Shown here in pieces: positions 22,874 to 32,622 of a stretch of 64,000 nt of DNA (position 1 is its first letter; the number at the start of each line of letters is the position of its first letter). Origin of the DNA: [Collinsella] massiliensis (GTDB lineage: Bacteria > Actinomycetota > Coriobacteriia > Coriobacteriales > Coriobacteriaceae); assembly GCA_000333815.1 (NCBI GenBank), contig CAPI01000066.1:26835-90834 (forward strand), in the 5' to 3' direction. A model generated the notes under the pieces. It made no database searches, was not told where the DNA came from, and worked only from the letters and a program-made list of their open reading frames with translations. The position numbers and the translations under genes are program-made.

Positions 22874-23710
22874 ATGAAGCAGAAAAAGATCTTGAGCACG
22901 ATCGGCACGGTGTTCTTCACCATCCTGTGCTTCATCTGGGTGCTGCCCGTGCTCATCGTGCTCATGGATTCGTTCAAGAGCCGCACGTTCATCAGCCTCG
23001 AGCCGTTCGCGTTCCCCACGGACCAGACGTTCGTGGGACTCGAGAACTACGTGCAGGCTATCGATTACTACGGCTTCCTCGACGCCGTGGGCTGGACGGT
23101 GTTCATCACCGTGGGCTCGGTGTTCGTGATCCTGCTGTGCTGCTCGATGTGCGCTTGGTTCATCACGCGCGTGGCGAACCGCTTCACGCGCGGCGTGTAC
23201 CTGCTGTGCGTGCTCTCCATGGTCGTGCCCTTCCAGATGGTCATGTTCACGCTCTCGCTCGTGGCCGACCGCCTGGGCCTCTCCACGCCCTGGGGCATCA
23301 TCATCGTGTACCTGGGCTTCGGCGCGGGCCTCGCGGTGTTCATGTTCTGCGGCTTCGTGAAGTCGATCCCCATCGAGATCGAGGAGGCGGCGCTCATCGA
23401 CGGGTGCTCGCCCATCCGCACGTTCTTCAGCGTGGTGCTTCCCATCATGAAGCCCACCTACATCTCGGTGGGCATCCTGCAGACCATGTGGATCTGGAAC
23501 GACTTCCTGCTGCCCTACCTGGTGCTCGACACCACGAAGTACAAGACGATCTCCATCGTGGTCCAGTTCATGAAGGGGTCGTACGGCCGCGTGGACATGG
23601 GCGCCATCATGGCGGCGCTCATCATGGCGGTCATCCCTGTCGTGATCTTCTACCTGCTGTGCCAGAAGCACATCATCAAGGGCGTCGCCGCAGGCGCCGT
23701 CAAGGGCTAG
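22874..23710 (+). CDS. ABC sugar transporter permease, MalG type
   Basis: 278 residues, six predicted helices. EAA loop: EEAALIDGCSPIRTFFSVVL (about 172-191). Its ATG follows the MalF stop codon directly, and GGAGG lies in the end of malF. Together with the previous gene it forms the membrane channel of a CUT1-type importer energised by the MsmK-like ATPase downstream. Confidence 0.94.
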   Translation: MKQKKILSTIGTVFFTILCFIWVLPVLIVLMDSFKSRTFISLEPFAFPTDQTFVGLENYVQAIDYYGFLDAVGWTVFITVGSVFVILLCCSMCAWFITRVANRFTRGVYLLCVLSMVVPFQMVMFTLSLVADRLGLSTPWGIIIVYLGFGAGLAVFMFCGFVKSIPIEIEEAALIDGCSPIRTFFSVVLPIMKPTYISVGILQTMWIWNDFLLPYLVLDTTKYKTISIVVQFMKGSYGRVDMGAIMAALIMAVIPVVIFYLLCQKHIIKGVAAGAVKG

Positions 23711-23717
23711 GCGCATC

Positions 23718-24746
23718 ATGGATATCCGCGACATCGCACGGCTTTCGGGCTACAGCCTGGGGACGGTCTCGCGCGTGCTCAACGGTCACCCCAACGTGAG
23801 CGAGCGCGCGCGGGAGCGGGTGCTCGCGGTGGTGGAAGAGGTGGGCTACGAGCCCAACTCGAACGCGCGCTACCTGAAGATGCAGTCGCACCTCTCCGTC
23901 GCCATCTTCGTCAAGGGATCGCGGAACATGCTGTTCGCCGACATCCTCGAGCGGGTGCAGGCGCTCCTGCGCGAGGCGGGCGAGCAGCCGGACGTGGTCT
24001 ATCTGGGGGAGGACGACAACGAGGTCGTGCACGCGGTGCGCTACGAGCGCCTGCGTCACCCGAAGGGCATCGTCTTTCTGGGCGGCGACCCGGCCTACTT
24101 CAAGGCGGGGTTCCAGCGCATCGAGGTGCCGGCGGTGCTCGTCACGAACACCGCGGCGGGCTTGGGGTTCAAGAACCTGTCGAGCGTGTCGACGAACGAC
24201 GTCGCCGCCGCGCGCGACGTGATCGAGCACCTCTATGCCCGCGGGCACCGCAGGATCGGGATCATCGGCGGCGAGCGCTCGCTGTCCCAGGTGGGCGGCC
24301 GGCGCCTGCACGGCGCGGAGGAGGCCCTGCGCACGCACGGGATCGAGTTCGACTACGAGCGCGACTTCGAGCCGTGCCATTTCGCGATGGAGGACGGCTA
24401 CGACGCGGCGGTGCGCCTCATCATGCGCTCGCGCGACCTCACGGCGATCTTCGCCCTGGGCGACGCCATTGCCATCGGCGCGATGCGCGCGGTGTTCGAC
24501 ATGGGGCTCCGGATCCCGGACGATATCTCGATCGCCGGGTACGACGGCCTTTCCGCCGGGCAGTTCTGCGTGCCGCGCCTGACCACGATCCGGCAGGACA
24601 CGCGGCAGCTCGCCTCGCGGAGCGTGGAAGCGCTTCTGGCGGCGCTCGGCGGCGAGGAGCAGCCGGTGCGCGAGATGGTTCCCTACCAGCTGCTCAATCG
24701 CGAGAGCGTGTGCACGCGGGAACAGGAACCGGTTCGGGTCGCATGA
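23718..24746 (+). CDS. LacI-family transcriptional regulator
   Basis: 342 residues. N-terminal helix-turn-helix (residues 3-30, IARLSGYSLGTVSRVLNGHP) and a periplasmic-binding-protein-like effector domain with the usual DIPDDISIAGYDG-type block (IPDDISIAGYDGLSAGQF at about 267). Lies eight bases after malG in the same operon. It most likely binds the GGAAACGTTTCC operators at 20465-20538, giving autoregulation. Effector presumably a malto-oligosaccharide; inference. Confidence 0.92.
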   Translation: MDIRDIARLSGYSLGTVSRVLNGHPNVSERARERVLAVVEEVGYEPNSNARYLKMQSHLSVAIFVKGSRNMLFADILERVQALLREAGEQPDVVYLGEDDNEVVHAVRYERLRHPKGIVFLGGDPAYFKAGFQRIEVPAVLVTNTAAGLGFKNLSSVSTNDVAAARDVIEHLYARGHRRIGIIGGERSLSQVGGRRLHGAEEALRTHGIEFDYERDFEPCHFAMEDGYDAAVRLIMRSRDLTAIFALGDAIAIGAMRAVFDMGLRIPDDISIAGYDGLSAGQFCVPRLTTIRQDTRQLASRSVEALLAALGGEEQPVREMVPYQLLNRESVCTREQEPVRVA

Positions 24747-24849
24747 CCCGTAAGGCGCGGGCGCGCGGTTTGGAGCGGGTGGTTCGCCCGCCCGCCGCGC
24801 GGGCTCGCGGAGGACGCGGCCGCTGCGCGGTCGCATGAGAGGAGGAGAC

Positions 24850-26343
24850 ATGAGAAGCGCCGGCATCCTGATGCCCGTGACCGCGCTGCCTTCGCCCTGG
24901 GGCGTGGGCACGCTCGGCGCCGAGGCGCGCTCCTTCATAGATTTCCTCGCCGATGCCGGGCAATCGATCTGGCAGCTGCTGCCGATCGGCCCCACGAGCT
25001 TCGGCGATTCGCCCTACCAGTCGCCCTCGACGTTCGCGGGCAACCCCTACCTCATCGATCTTGACGACCTGTGCGCCGAGGGGCTCCTCGAGCGCGACGA
25101 GTACGCCGGGATCGACTGGGGGGACGACCCCTCGCAGGTGGACTACGGCGCGCTCTACCGGGAGCGCTACGGGGTCCTGCGCTGCGCGGTGCGGCGCCTG
25201 CTGGCGACGAGGCGCGACGACTTCGATGCGTTCTGCGCGCGCGAGTGCGCATGGCTCGACGACTACGCGCTCTTCATGGCCATCAAGGATGCGAGCGGCG
25301 GCGCGGCGCTCTCCGCGTGGGATGAGCCGCTGCGTATGCGCGAGCCCGAGGCGCTCGAGCGCGCGGCGTGCGAGCTCGCGGGCGAGGTCGCGTTCTGGAA
25401 GGCGGTGCAGTGCCTGTTCTTCGAGCAATGGGAGCGGCTGCGCGCCTACGCGCACGACCACGGCATCCGGCTCATGGGCGACATGCCCATCTACGTGGCG
25501 GAGGATAGCGCGGACCTCTGGGCGCACCCGGACCAGTTCCAGCTGGATGAGGAGCTGCGCCCCACCGAGGTCGCCGGCTGTCCGCCGGACGGGTTCTCGG
25601 CCACCGGGCAGCTCTGGGGCAACCCGCTGTTCGCCTGGGACCGCATGGAGGCGGACGGCTTCCCGTGGTGGATCGGGCGCATCCGGTTCCAGCTGGGGCT
25701 CTACGACATCCTGCGCATCGACCACTTCCGCGGCTTCGATTCGTACTTCGCCATCCCGGCGGGGGCGGAGACGGCGGCGGGTGGGCGCTGGCGCCCCGGC
25801 CCGGGCAAGGCGCTCTTCGACGCGATCGAGCGCGAGCTGGGCGCATGCCCCATCGTGGCCGAGGACCTGGGCTTCCTCACGCCGTCGGTCTACGAGCTGC
25901 TGGAGTACACGGGCTGCCCCGGCATGAAGGTGCTGCAGTTCGCCTTCGACAGCCGCGACGGCGGGGGCAGGGTCTACCAGCCGCATGCCTACACGCGCCA
26001 TTGTGTGGCATATGTGGGCACGCACGATAACGACACCGCCCTCGGCTGGCTCGAGTCGGCCGACCCGGCGGACGTGGCGCTCGCCCGCGAGTACCTGCAC
26101 CTCGACCCTGAGGAAGGGGAGGGGTGGGGCATGATGCGCGCTATCTGGTCCAGCGTGGCCGATACGGCGATCGCCATGATGCCCGATGTGCTCGGGCTCG
26201 GGGGCGAAGCGCGCATCAACACGCCCTCGACGCTCGGCGGCAACTGGTGCTGGCGCGCGCTGCCGGGGTATACGACCCCCGAGCTCGCCCGGCGGCTGCA
26301 CCGGCAGATGGAGCTCTACGAGCGGCTGCCGGAGCCGCGGTAA
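24850..26343 (+). CDS. malQ: 4-alpha-glucanotransferase (amylomaltase, GH77)
   Basis: 497 residues, the usual length. Catalyses transfer of alpha-1,4-glucan segments between malto-oligosaccharides in the cytoplasm. Signature blocks: ILMPVTALPSPWGVGTLG at the start, IGPTSFGDSPYQS, FSATGQLWGNPLFAW, nucleophile region RIDHFRGFDSYF, acid/base region VAEDLGFLTP, and GTHDNDTALGW. Start at ATG 24850 behind GGAGGAG rather than the in-frame ATG five codons earlier. It works on what the linked ABC importer brings in. Confidence 0.95.
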   Translation: MRSAGILMPVTALPSPWGVGTLGAEARSFIDFLADAGQSIWQLLPIGPTSFGDSPYQSPSTFAGNPYLIDLDDLCAEGLLERDEYAGIDWGDDPSQVDYGALYRERYGVLRCAVRRLLATRRDDFDAFCARECAWLDDYALFMAIKDASGGAALSAWDEPLRMREPEALERAACELAGEVAFWKAVQCLFFEQWERLRAYAHDHGIRLMGDMPIYVAEDSADLWAHPDQFQLDEELRPTEVAGCPPDGFSATGQLWGNPLFAWDRMEADGFPWWIGRIRFQLGLYDILRIDHFRGFDSYFAIPAGAETAAGGRWRPGPGKALFDAIERELGACPIVAEDLGFLTPSVYELLEYTGCPGMKVLQFAFDSRDGGGRVYQPHAYTRHCVAYVGTHDNDTALGWLESADPADVALAREYLHLDPEEGEGWGMMRAIWSSVADTAIAMMPDVLGLGGEARINTPSTLGGNWCWRALPGYTTPELARRLHRQMELYERLPEPR

Positions 26344-26415
26344 CAAGGGCGCGGCTGCGCCCGCGCGGCACGTGAGGAAGAACGAGGACATACGGTCTTT
26401 GAGGAGGAACAGACC

Positions 26416-27603
<1,188 letters not shown>

Positions 27604-27677
27604 CGCGGGCGCTTCGGCGTGCTGACCTTGGTGTCCCGGGTGCGCGGGCAACGCGCGCCCGTTCCTTCCTCCGTGCG

Positions 27678-27719
27678 GGGAGGCCCCGTTCGCGGTGCTG
27701 GCTGCGGGCGGGGCCTCCC
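27678..27719 (+). terminator. GC-rich inverted repeat after the sugar ABC operon
   Basis: GGGAGGCCCCG / CGGGGCCTCCC, 11-bp stem with a 20-nt loop, 75 bases past the msmK-like stop. No T tract follows, so factor-independent termination is uncertain. Confidence 0.5.
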
Positions 27720-27724
27720 GCCGT

Positions 27725-27951
27725 TGATGTAGAAAAACCCCTGGGGTTATTTTACGTGCGGCCGTTCGAGCCTCGATACTGTGTGGGATTCGCGACATGG
27801 CGAGTAGCCGCGGGATTTCGAGGGCGTTTTCGCAGGCCGCAGCGAGCTGAAGACCCCGTATATCGCGCCTATGCGGATTTCCACACAGTATCGAGGCCCG
27901 AACGTTTTACGACCCCTCTGATGTAGAAAAACCCCTGGGGTTATTTTACGT
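27725..27951. mobile_element. ~140-bp inverted-repeat element (D1) between two identical 33-bp direct repeats
   Basis: Near-perfect 28-nt inverted arms (27763-27790 and 27877-27904, containing GCCTCGATACTGTGTGG) bound an 86-base centre without an ORF. The element is flanked by exact 33-bp direct repeats (27725-27757 and 27919-27951), each of which is a copy of the GTAGAAAAACCCCTGGGG palindrome. A second element with the same arms is at 38304-38443, and the two centres align when one is inverted. MITE-like. Confidence 0.75.
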
Positions 27952-27952
27952 A

Positions 27953-28025
27953 GTGCTCGATGCACATCCCGATGAATTCGCGCATCTCGGCGCGGAAGTC
28001 GATCTGGGGGCGCGGCCGGCCGATC
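27953..28025 (-). pseudogene. duplicated 3' end of the downstream TetR gene
   Basis: About 73 bases nearly identical (four differences) to 29570-29643, the last codons of the TetR-family gene on the same strand. This copy is an orphan C-terminal fragment cut off after CTGCTCGAG. The 1.5 kb between the two copies holds the surface-protein gene, suggesting that segment was inserted with duplication or by recombination. Confidence 0.8.
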
Positions 28026-28047
28026 TGCTCGAGTCGGGTGGACAAGG

Positions 28048-28087
28048 GACGCGGTATGAGAATTACGTTCTCATACCGCGTCGTTTT
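28048..28087 (+). terminator. 15-bp hairpin with T tail near the insertion junction
   Basis: GACGCGGTATGAGAA - TTACG - TTCTCATACCGCGTC followed by GTTTTAC, a strong stem. It points in the plus direction, where no gene precedes it; read on the minus strand it has no T tract. Possibly an imported terminator or an element end. Confidence 0.55.
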
Positions 28088-28148
28088 ACATCGCATCTGT
28101 TCAACTAATCGAATGGACGTTACAGGTTGAAAGATAATCTTCTGGAAA

Positions 28149-29443
28149 TCAGGATACTGGCTCTATTGACCAGTTACCATCTGCGGTAATGACAAAAAAT
28201 GCATTACTGTCAGATGGGATGGACAGCATCTTGGTTCCGTCGTAGGAGCCGATTGTATTAACGGGCAGGTCGCGACCATCGGTTGTATAGACCCAGACTG
28301 AGAAGTTGCTCGATCCGTCATGTGTAAAATGCCAAGAGCCGCTGGTTGCTGGGAAAATATCGGTCACATAATCACCCGATCCAGAAAAGGACGTTTGCTG
28401 CGTCGTGCCAAGCGGTTCTATGGTGTATGTCCAGTTTCCACTCGAGGTGATTTCAAAAGAATAAGGTTCCGTGCCGAGGAGAAGCGTTCTCCCATCATAG
28501 CCGCCGATGGTATTAACAAGTAGGTCGCGCGAGCCAGTTGAGTCATAAGCCCATACGGCAAAATTGCTTGAACCCTCATTTGTAAAATGCACTCGGTATA
28601 TATCGCTACCGGTCGAGATGCCGGAAACAACTTGATCTCCCGAGCCGCTTTGTGTTGAGTAGATCTCCTTGCCGCAGCGCTCGCATATACCGTTTGAAGT
28701 GGTATGTCCGAGAGGCTCCCCCTCCGTTGCCCCACAAGTCAGGCAGGTTTTTGGTTCGGTACAAGTTGCGTCTGTCCAGCGGTGTCCTGTTGCTTTTATT
28801 GTTGCACCGCATCTAGAGCAGGTTCCATCCTCAGTGCATGTTACGCCAATTGGATCATGACCCAGCGCAACGCCCTCGGTTGCGCCGCAGACTTTGCATG
28901 TTCTCGGTTTGGTGCAGGTCGCCGCCGACCAGGCATGACCCAATGGCTCGCCTTGAGTTCTCCCACAGATACTGCAGGTTTCTGGTTCGGTGCAAGTGGC
29001 GTCTTGCCAGTCATGGAAGCAGATGATATGAGTGGAAAAAAGGAATACAACGATTATTACTGCGGCGAGAGCGCAAATTATCGCAGTGCGTTTCTTTGAC
29101 TTCTTAGGATCTTTTGGTTTTGAAGTCTTAGGATCGTCGCCGTCTGCGACTCCTGCGCTTTCCGCATCCTGAGCAACCGCATCATTCTCATGTTCCGAGC
29201 TGCGACCTTCGTTGCCAGGGGTATCTTTAGGATCGGAGAGACACTCGGTGGATGGCGAATCGCTTGAACCATCAGCCATGTTCTGATCCGGCGCGTCAGA
29301 GGGAATTTGCTCCTCAGCGGTGCTTGATTGTTCCGAAGGGCTCAACTCATCCGGGGGGGGGTCTCAATATCGCTTACCTTAGCCCCGCATTGGGGGCAGG
29401 TATCCCCATCGAATATCGCATGGCATTTCCTACACTCATGCAT
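28149..29443 (-). pseudogene. membrane-anchored Cys-repeat surface protein with N-terminal zinc ribbon, broken at a poly-C tract
   Basis: ATG 29443 behind AGGAGG starts a zinc ribbon (CRKCHAIFDGDTCPQCG), which runs into nine C at 29353-29361. With nine C the frame stops at once; with ten it would continue into a 398-codon frame: acidic Ser-rich linker, Lys-rich stretch, one membrane helix, four CTEPETCSICGRTQGEPLGH-type repeats, and two ~80-residue beta-rich repeats ending at 28149. A TTG at 29345 could start the shorter form. The tract suggests phase variation or an assembly error. Base composition is lower in GC than its neighbours, fitting recent insertion. Confidence 0.75.
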
Positions 29444-29551
29444 ATAAACCTCCTAGCATGCTTGAACTGCTTCCCTTGTACATTACCGGAACTTAGGGAT
29501 AAATGAAGGAACTATCCCCTCAAAGGCTGTTCGTTTTGGTAGGCGGTGGTG

Positions 29552-30193
29552 TTAGGCGGTGTAGTACTCGATGCACATCCCGATGAATTCGCGCATCTCG
29601 GCGCGGAAATCGATCTTGGGGCGCGGCCGGCCGATCTGCTCGAGTGCCTGGGCGATGAGCGGGTTCTTCCAGCAGCCGCTTACGAGCCCCGTGGCGTGGT
29701 AGTACACGGCGAGCAGCAGGCGCTCGACGTCGCGCGGCTTGATGTCGAGGATGCGGGGCAGGCGCTCCGCCATGGCGTCGACGTTTTGGTAGTAGCCCTG
29801 CTTGAAGGCGGCGAGGCGCTCGACCGTCACGTTCGTCTCAATGATGGTGGAAAGCAGGTCGCCCAGGCGGAAGTATTCCTGGTGCGCGTTGGCGATGCCC
29901 GCCCAGACCTCCGCGACCGTGGCCGCCGAGAAGCCGCAGCCCTCCGGCAGGGCGGCGAAGAGCGCGTCGAAGTAGTCCGCGCAGGCGTCGCCCGCGAGGA
30001 GCAGGAAGATCTCCTCCTTGGTGCTCACGTACTTATAGAGGTTCGCGCGCGACCAGCCGAGCTCTTCGGCAATCGTGGTGAGCGTGATCTCGTGATACGG
30101 CTTTTCGGCGAACTGCTTGCGCGCGGCCGCCTTGACCTCAGCCAGGCGCTGGGCTTTCTGCTCGTCGCTGCGGGCGCGAATGAATTCCGACAT
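29552..30193 (-). CDS. TetR-family transcriptional repressor
   Basis: 213 residues. N-terminal DNA-binding domain (residues ~12-60, with ITLTTIAEELGWSRANLYKY). The C-terminal ligand domain has no named signature. AAAGGTGGAAGGAC precedes the ATG. Divergent from a five-gene redox operon; two operators with the same dyad (30291-30309, 30325-30343) lie in between. The ligand is unknown; the target genes suggest a quinone, aldehyde or oxidant signal. Its last 73 bases are duplicated at 27953-28025. Confidence 0.9.
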   Translation of the reverse strand: MSEFIRARSDEQKAQRLAEVKAAARKQFAEKPYHEITLTTIAEELGWSRANLYKYVSTKEEIFLLLAGDACADYFDALFAALPEGCGFSAATVAEVWAGIANAHQEYFRLGDLLSTIIETNVTVERLAAFKQGYYQNVDAMAERLPRILDIKPRDVERLLLAVYYHATGLVSGCWKNPLIAQALEQIGRPRPKIDFRAEMREFIGMCIEYYTA

Positions 30194-30285
30194 GTCCTTC
30201 CACCTTTCCGGATAGCCTGCACTATACCAGAAGTAACGGCGTGCACGAAAATCTCTATGTAGATAACGTTCAGAAAATAAAATAC

Positions 30286-30343
30286 TTTACAAGTAACGTA
30301 GCGTTTCTTATATTAAGCAGTGTCAAGTAACGCAACGTTGCTT
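30286..30343 (+). promoter_or_regulatory. promoter with two TetR operators for the redox operon
   Basis: -35 TTTACA (30286-30291), exactly 17 bases, -10 TATATT (30309-30314). Operator 1 AAGTAACG-TAG-CGTTTCTT (30291-30309) fills the spacer; operator 2 AAGTAACG-CAA-CGTTGCTT (30325-30343) covers the expected start site. Both have the same 8-3-8 dyad and their centres are 34 bases apart. Textbook repression geometry. Confidence 0.85.
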
Positions 30344-30436
30344 ATCCGTTTAGGGTACCGCTCGGTGGAAGCCTCGAGGTGACAAGTGGTGCGCACGCGT
30401 TCACTAGCAGGAACCAATCGATCGAAAGGACAGGTC

Positions 30437-31621
30437 ATGCTCGGCAACTTCACGTATCAGAACCCCACCAAGCTCATCTTCGGCACGGACGCCATGGCCA
30501 TGCTCGCCGACGAGCTCAAGCAGTACGGCCCGGTGGTGCAGCTCGTGTACGGCGGCGGCTCCATCAAGCGAAACGGCATCTACGACCAGGTGATGGCCGC
30601 GCTCGAGGCCGCCGGCAAGACCGTCGTGGAGGACGGCGGCGTCATGCCGAACCCCACGGTCGAGAAGCTCTACGAGGGCGTGAAGATCGCTCGCGAGAAC
30701 CACGTGGACTTCATTCTCGCGGTGGGCGGCGGCTCGTGCATCGACTACGCCAAGGGCGTGGCCGTCTCGGTGAACCTGCCCGAGGACGTCGATCCCTGGC
30801 AGAAGTACTGGGTCGACTTCGATGAGCCCACCTGCCCGGTCGTCCCTGTGGGATCCGTCCTCACCATGGTGGGCACCGGTTCCGAGATGAACTGCGGATC
30901 GGTCATCACCAACCACGAGGCGAAGATGAAGGTGGGGCACGTCTTCGCGAACCCTGACGTGTTCCCCAAGTTCGCGGTGCTCAACCCCGAGTTCACCTAC
31001 ACCCTGCCGAGGTACCAGATGGTCGCCGGCATCTTCGACATCATGAACCACATCACCGAGCAGTACTTCTCGGGTGAGGACGACAACACGAGCGACTACC
31101 TCTCCGAGGGCCTCATGCGCTCGCTCGTGCATGCGAGCCGCATCGCCGTCGAGAACCCGGAGGACTACGAGGCGCGCTCGAACATCATGTGGTGCGCTAC
31201 CTGGGCGCTCAACACGCTCGTGGCCTGCGGCAAGACCACGGACTGGGAGGTGCACATGCTCGGCCAGGCCGTGGGAGCCCACACCGACGCCACGCACGGC
31301 ATGACGCTCGCCGCGGTGGCGCTGCCGTACTACCGCCTCGTCATGCCCTACGGGCTGGCGAAGTTCGCGCGCTTCGCGACCGCCGTGTGGGGCGTCGAGG
31401 CGGCGGGGAAGACCGAGGAGGAGCTCGCCGCCGCCGGCCTCGACGCCATGGAGGCCTGGATGCGCGAGATCGGCTGCGTGATGAGCATCTCCGAGCTCGG
31501 CGCCACCGAGGACATGCTCGAGGGCCTGGCCGACAGCACGCTTGTCATGCAGGGCGGCTACCACGCGCTCACGCGCGACGAGGTCGTCCGGGTGTTCGAG
31601 GAGAGCCTGCGCGCGGAGTAG
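30437..31621 (+). CDS. iron-containing alcohol dehydrogenase (YqhD/BDH type)
   Basis: 394 residues. NAD(P)H-dependent reduction of aldehydes/ketones. Motifs: NPTKLIFG at the N-terminus, GGGSCIDYAKG (about 95-105, cofactor), GTGSEMNCGSVI (about 152), metal site D/H residues in FDIMNHITEQYFSG and in AHTDATHGMTLAAVALP. Similar layout to E. coli YqhD. Start ATG 30437 with GAAAGGACAG; a longer upstream frame overlaps the promoter and is not real. First gene of the TetR-controlled operon. Confidence 0.93.
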   Translation: MLGNFTYQNPTKLIFGTDAMAMLADELKQYGPVVQLVYGGGSIKRNGIYDQVMAALEAAGKTVVEDGGVMPNPTVEKLYEGVKIARENHVDFILAVGGGSCIDYAKGVAVSVNLPEDVDPWQKYWVDFDEPTCPVVPVGSVLTMVGTGSEMNCGSVITNHEAKMKVGHVFANPDVFPKFAVLNPEFTYTLPRYQMVAGIFDIMNHITEQYFSGEDDNTSDYLSEGLMRSLVHASRIAVENPEDYEARSNIMWCATWALNTLVACGKTTDWEVHMLGQAVGAHTDATHGMTLAAVALPYYRLVMPYGLAKFARFATAVWGVEAAGKTEEELAAAGLDAMEAWMREIGCVMSISELGATEDMLEGLADSTLVMQGGYHALTRDEVVRVFEESLRAE

Positions 31622-31661
31622 CCGGGGCGCGCGGGTGCCCGTTTCGAGTGAGGAGGAACCT

Positions 31662-32135
31662 ATGACCGGATCGAAGACGCTCGTCGCATATTTCTCTGCG
31701 AGCGGCGTGACCAAGCGGGTTGCCGAGGAGGTTGCCCGCGCCATCGGAGCGGACCTGTTCGAGATCGTTCCCGCGGAGCCCTACACGGCGGCGGACCTCA
31801 ACTGGAACGATCCCGGCAGCCGCAGTTCGCGCGAGGATCATGATGCGTCCATCCGCCCCGCCGTCGCGAGCGCGGTGCGCGACATGGGTGCGTACGACAC
31901 GCTGCTCGTGGGCTTCCCCATCTGGTGGGGGCACGAGCCGGCGATCGTGGACACCTTCCTTGAGCAGTACGACCTCTCCGGCAAGACGCTCATCCCGTTC
32001 GCGACTTCGGGCGGGTCGGGCGTCGGCGGGGCAGAGCGGAGCCTCGCGCGGAAGTACCCGGCCGTGTCCTGGCAGCGCGGCGCGCTCCTGAGCACATCGA
32101 ACGCCGCCGGCTGGGCGCGCGGTGCCGTGGCCTAG
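31662..32135 (+). CDS. flavodoxin-like protein
   Basis: 157 residues from ATG 31662, behind GAGGAGGAAC. FMN-binding flavodoxin fold: phosphate loop YFSASGVTKRVAEEVA (residues ~10-25), PIWWGHEPAIV (about 87) and FATSGGSGVGGAE (about 113). Probably a short-chain electron carrier or quinone reductase partner. Second gene of the redox operon, 40 bases after the dehydrogenase. Such TetR/flavodoxin/CMD/cupin clusters recur in Gram-positive anaerobes and are usually linked to electrophile stress; that link is inference. Confidence 0.88.
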   Translation: MTGSKTLVAYFSASGVTKRVAEEVARAIGADLFEIVPAEPYTAADLNWNDPGSRSSREDHDASIRPAVASAVRDMGAYDTLLVGFPIWWGHEPAIVDTFLEQYDLSGKTLIPFATSGGSGVGGAERSLARKYPAVSWQRGALLSTSNAAGWARGAVA

Positions 32136-32215
32136 GGCATCGATCCGTCGCGGAGAGAGCGCTCGTCCGGGGGGCATCAGCACAGCAACCAGGGCGCAGA
32201 GAGGGGATGGCAGAC

Positions 32216-32548
32216 ATGGCGATCACGATGAACCTGTACTACACGGGCAAGGACGGTGCCGCGCGCAAGTTCGCGGAGGAGATGGAGGCGACGGGCACGG
32301 CCGACCAGATCCGTGCGCGTGAGGGCAACCTCTGCTACCGCTACTTCCAGCCGCTCGACGACCCCGAGACGGTGCTGCTCATCGATTCCTGGCGCGATCA
32401 GGCCGCGCTCGACGAGCACCACGCCTCGCCCATGATGGCGAAGATCGCCGAGCTGCGCGACAAGTACGACCTGCACATGCGCGCGGAGCGCTACCTGAGC
32501 GATGACGCCGGTGTGCCGGCGCACGACCAGGCGTTCCTGCGCGCATAG
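32216..32548 (+). CDS. ABM-domain (putative quinol monooxygenase-like) protein
   Basis: 110 residues. Dimeric ferredoxin-like fold of the antibiotic biosynthesis monooxygenase type: MNLYYTGKDG at the start, GNLCYRYFQPLDDPETVLLI, then DSWRDQAALDEHHASPMMAK, a typical ABM helix-strand block. I prefer ATG 32216 to 32207 because GAGAGGGG is then nine bases upstream. Members oxidise quinols or break down small aromatic compounds without cofactor. Third gene of the operon. Confidence 0.82.
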   Translation: MAITMNLYYTGKDGAARKFAEEMEATGTADQIRAREGNLCYRYFQPLDDPETVLLIDSWRDQAALDEHHASPMMAKIAELRDKYDLHMRAERYLSDDAGVPAHDQAFLRA

Positions 32549-32622
32549 CGGTACCTGGGCGGCTGGCGCCGACGCAGCGCGACGGTCTATCGGATGGGCA
32601 TGAAGCGAGAGAGGAAGACGAG

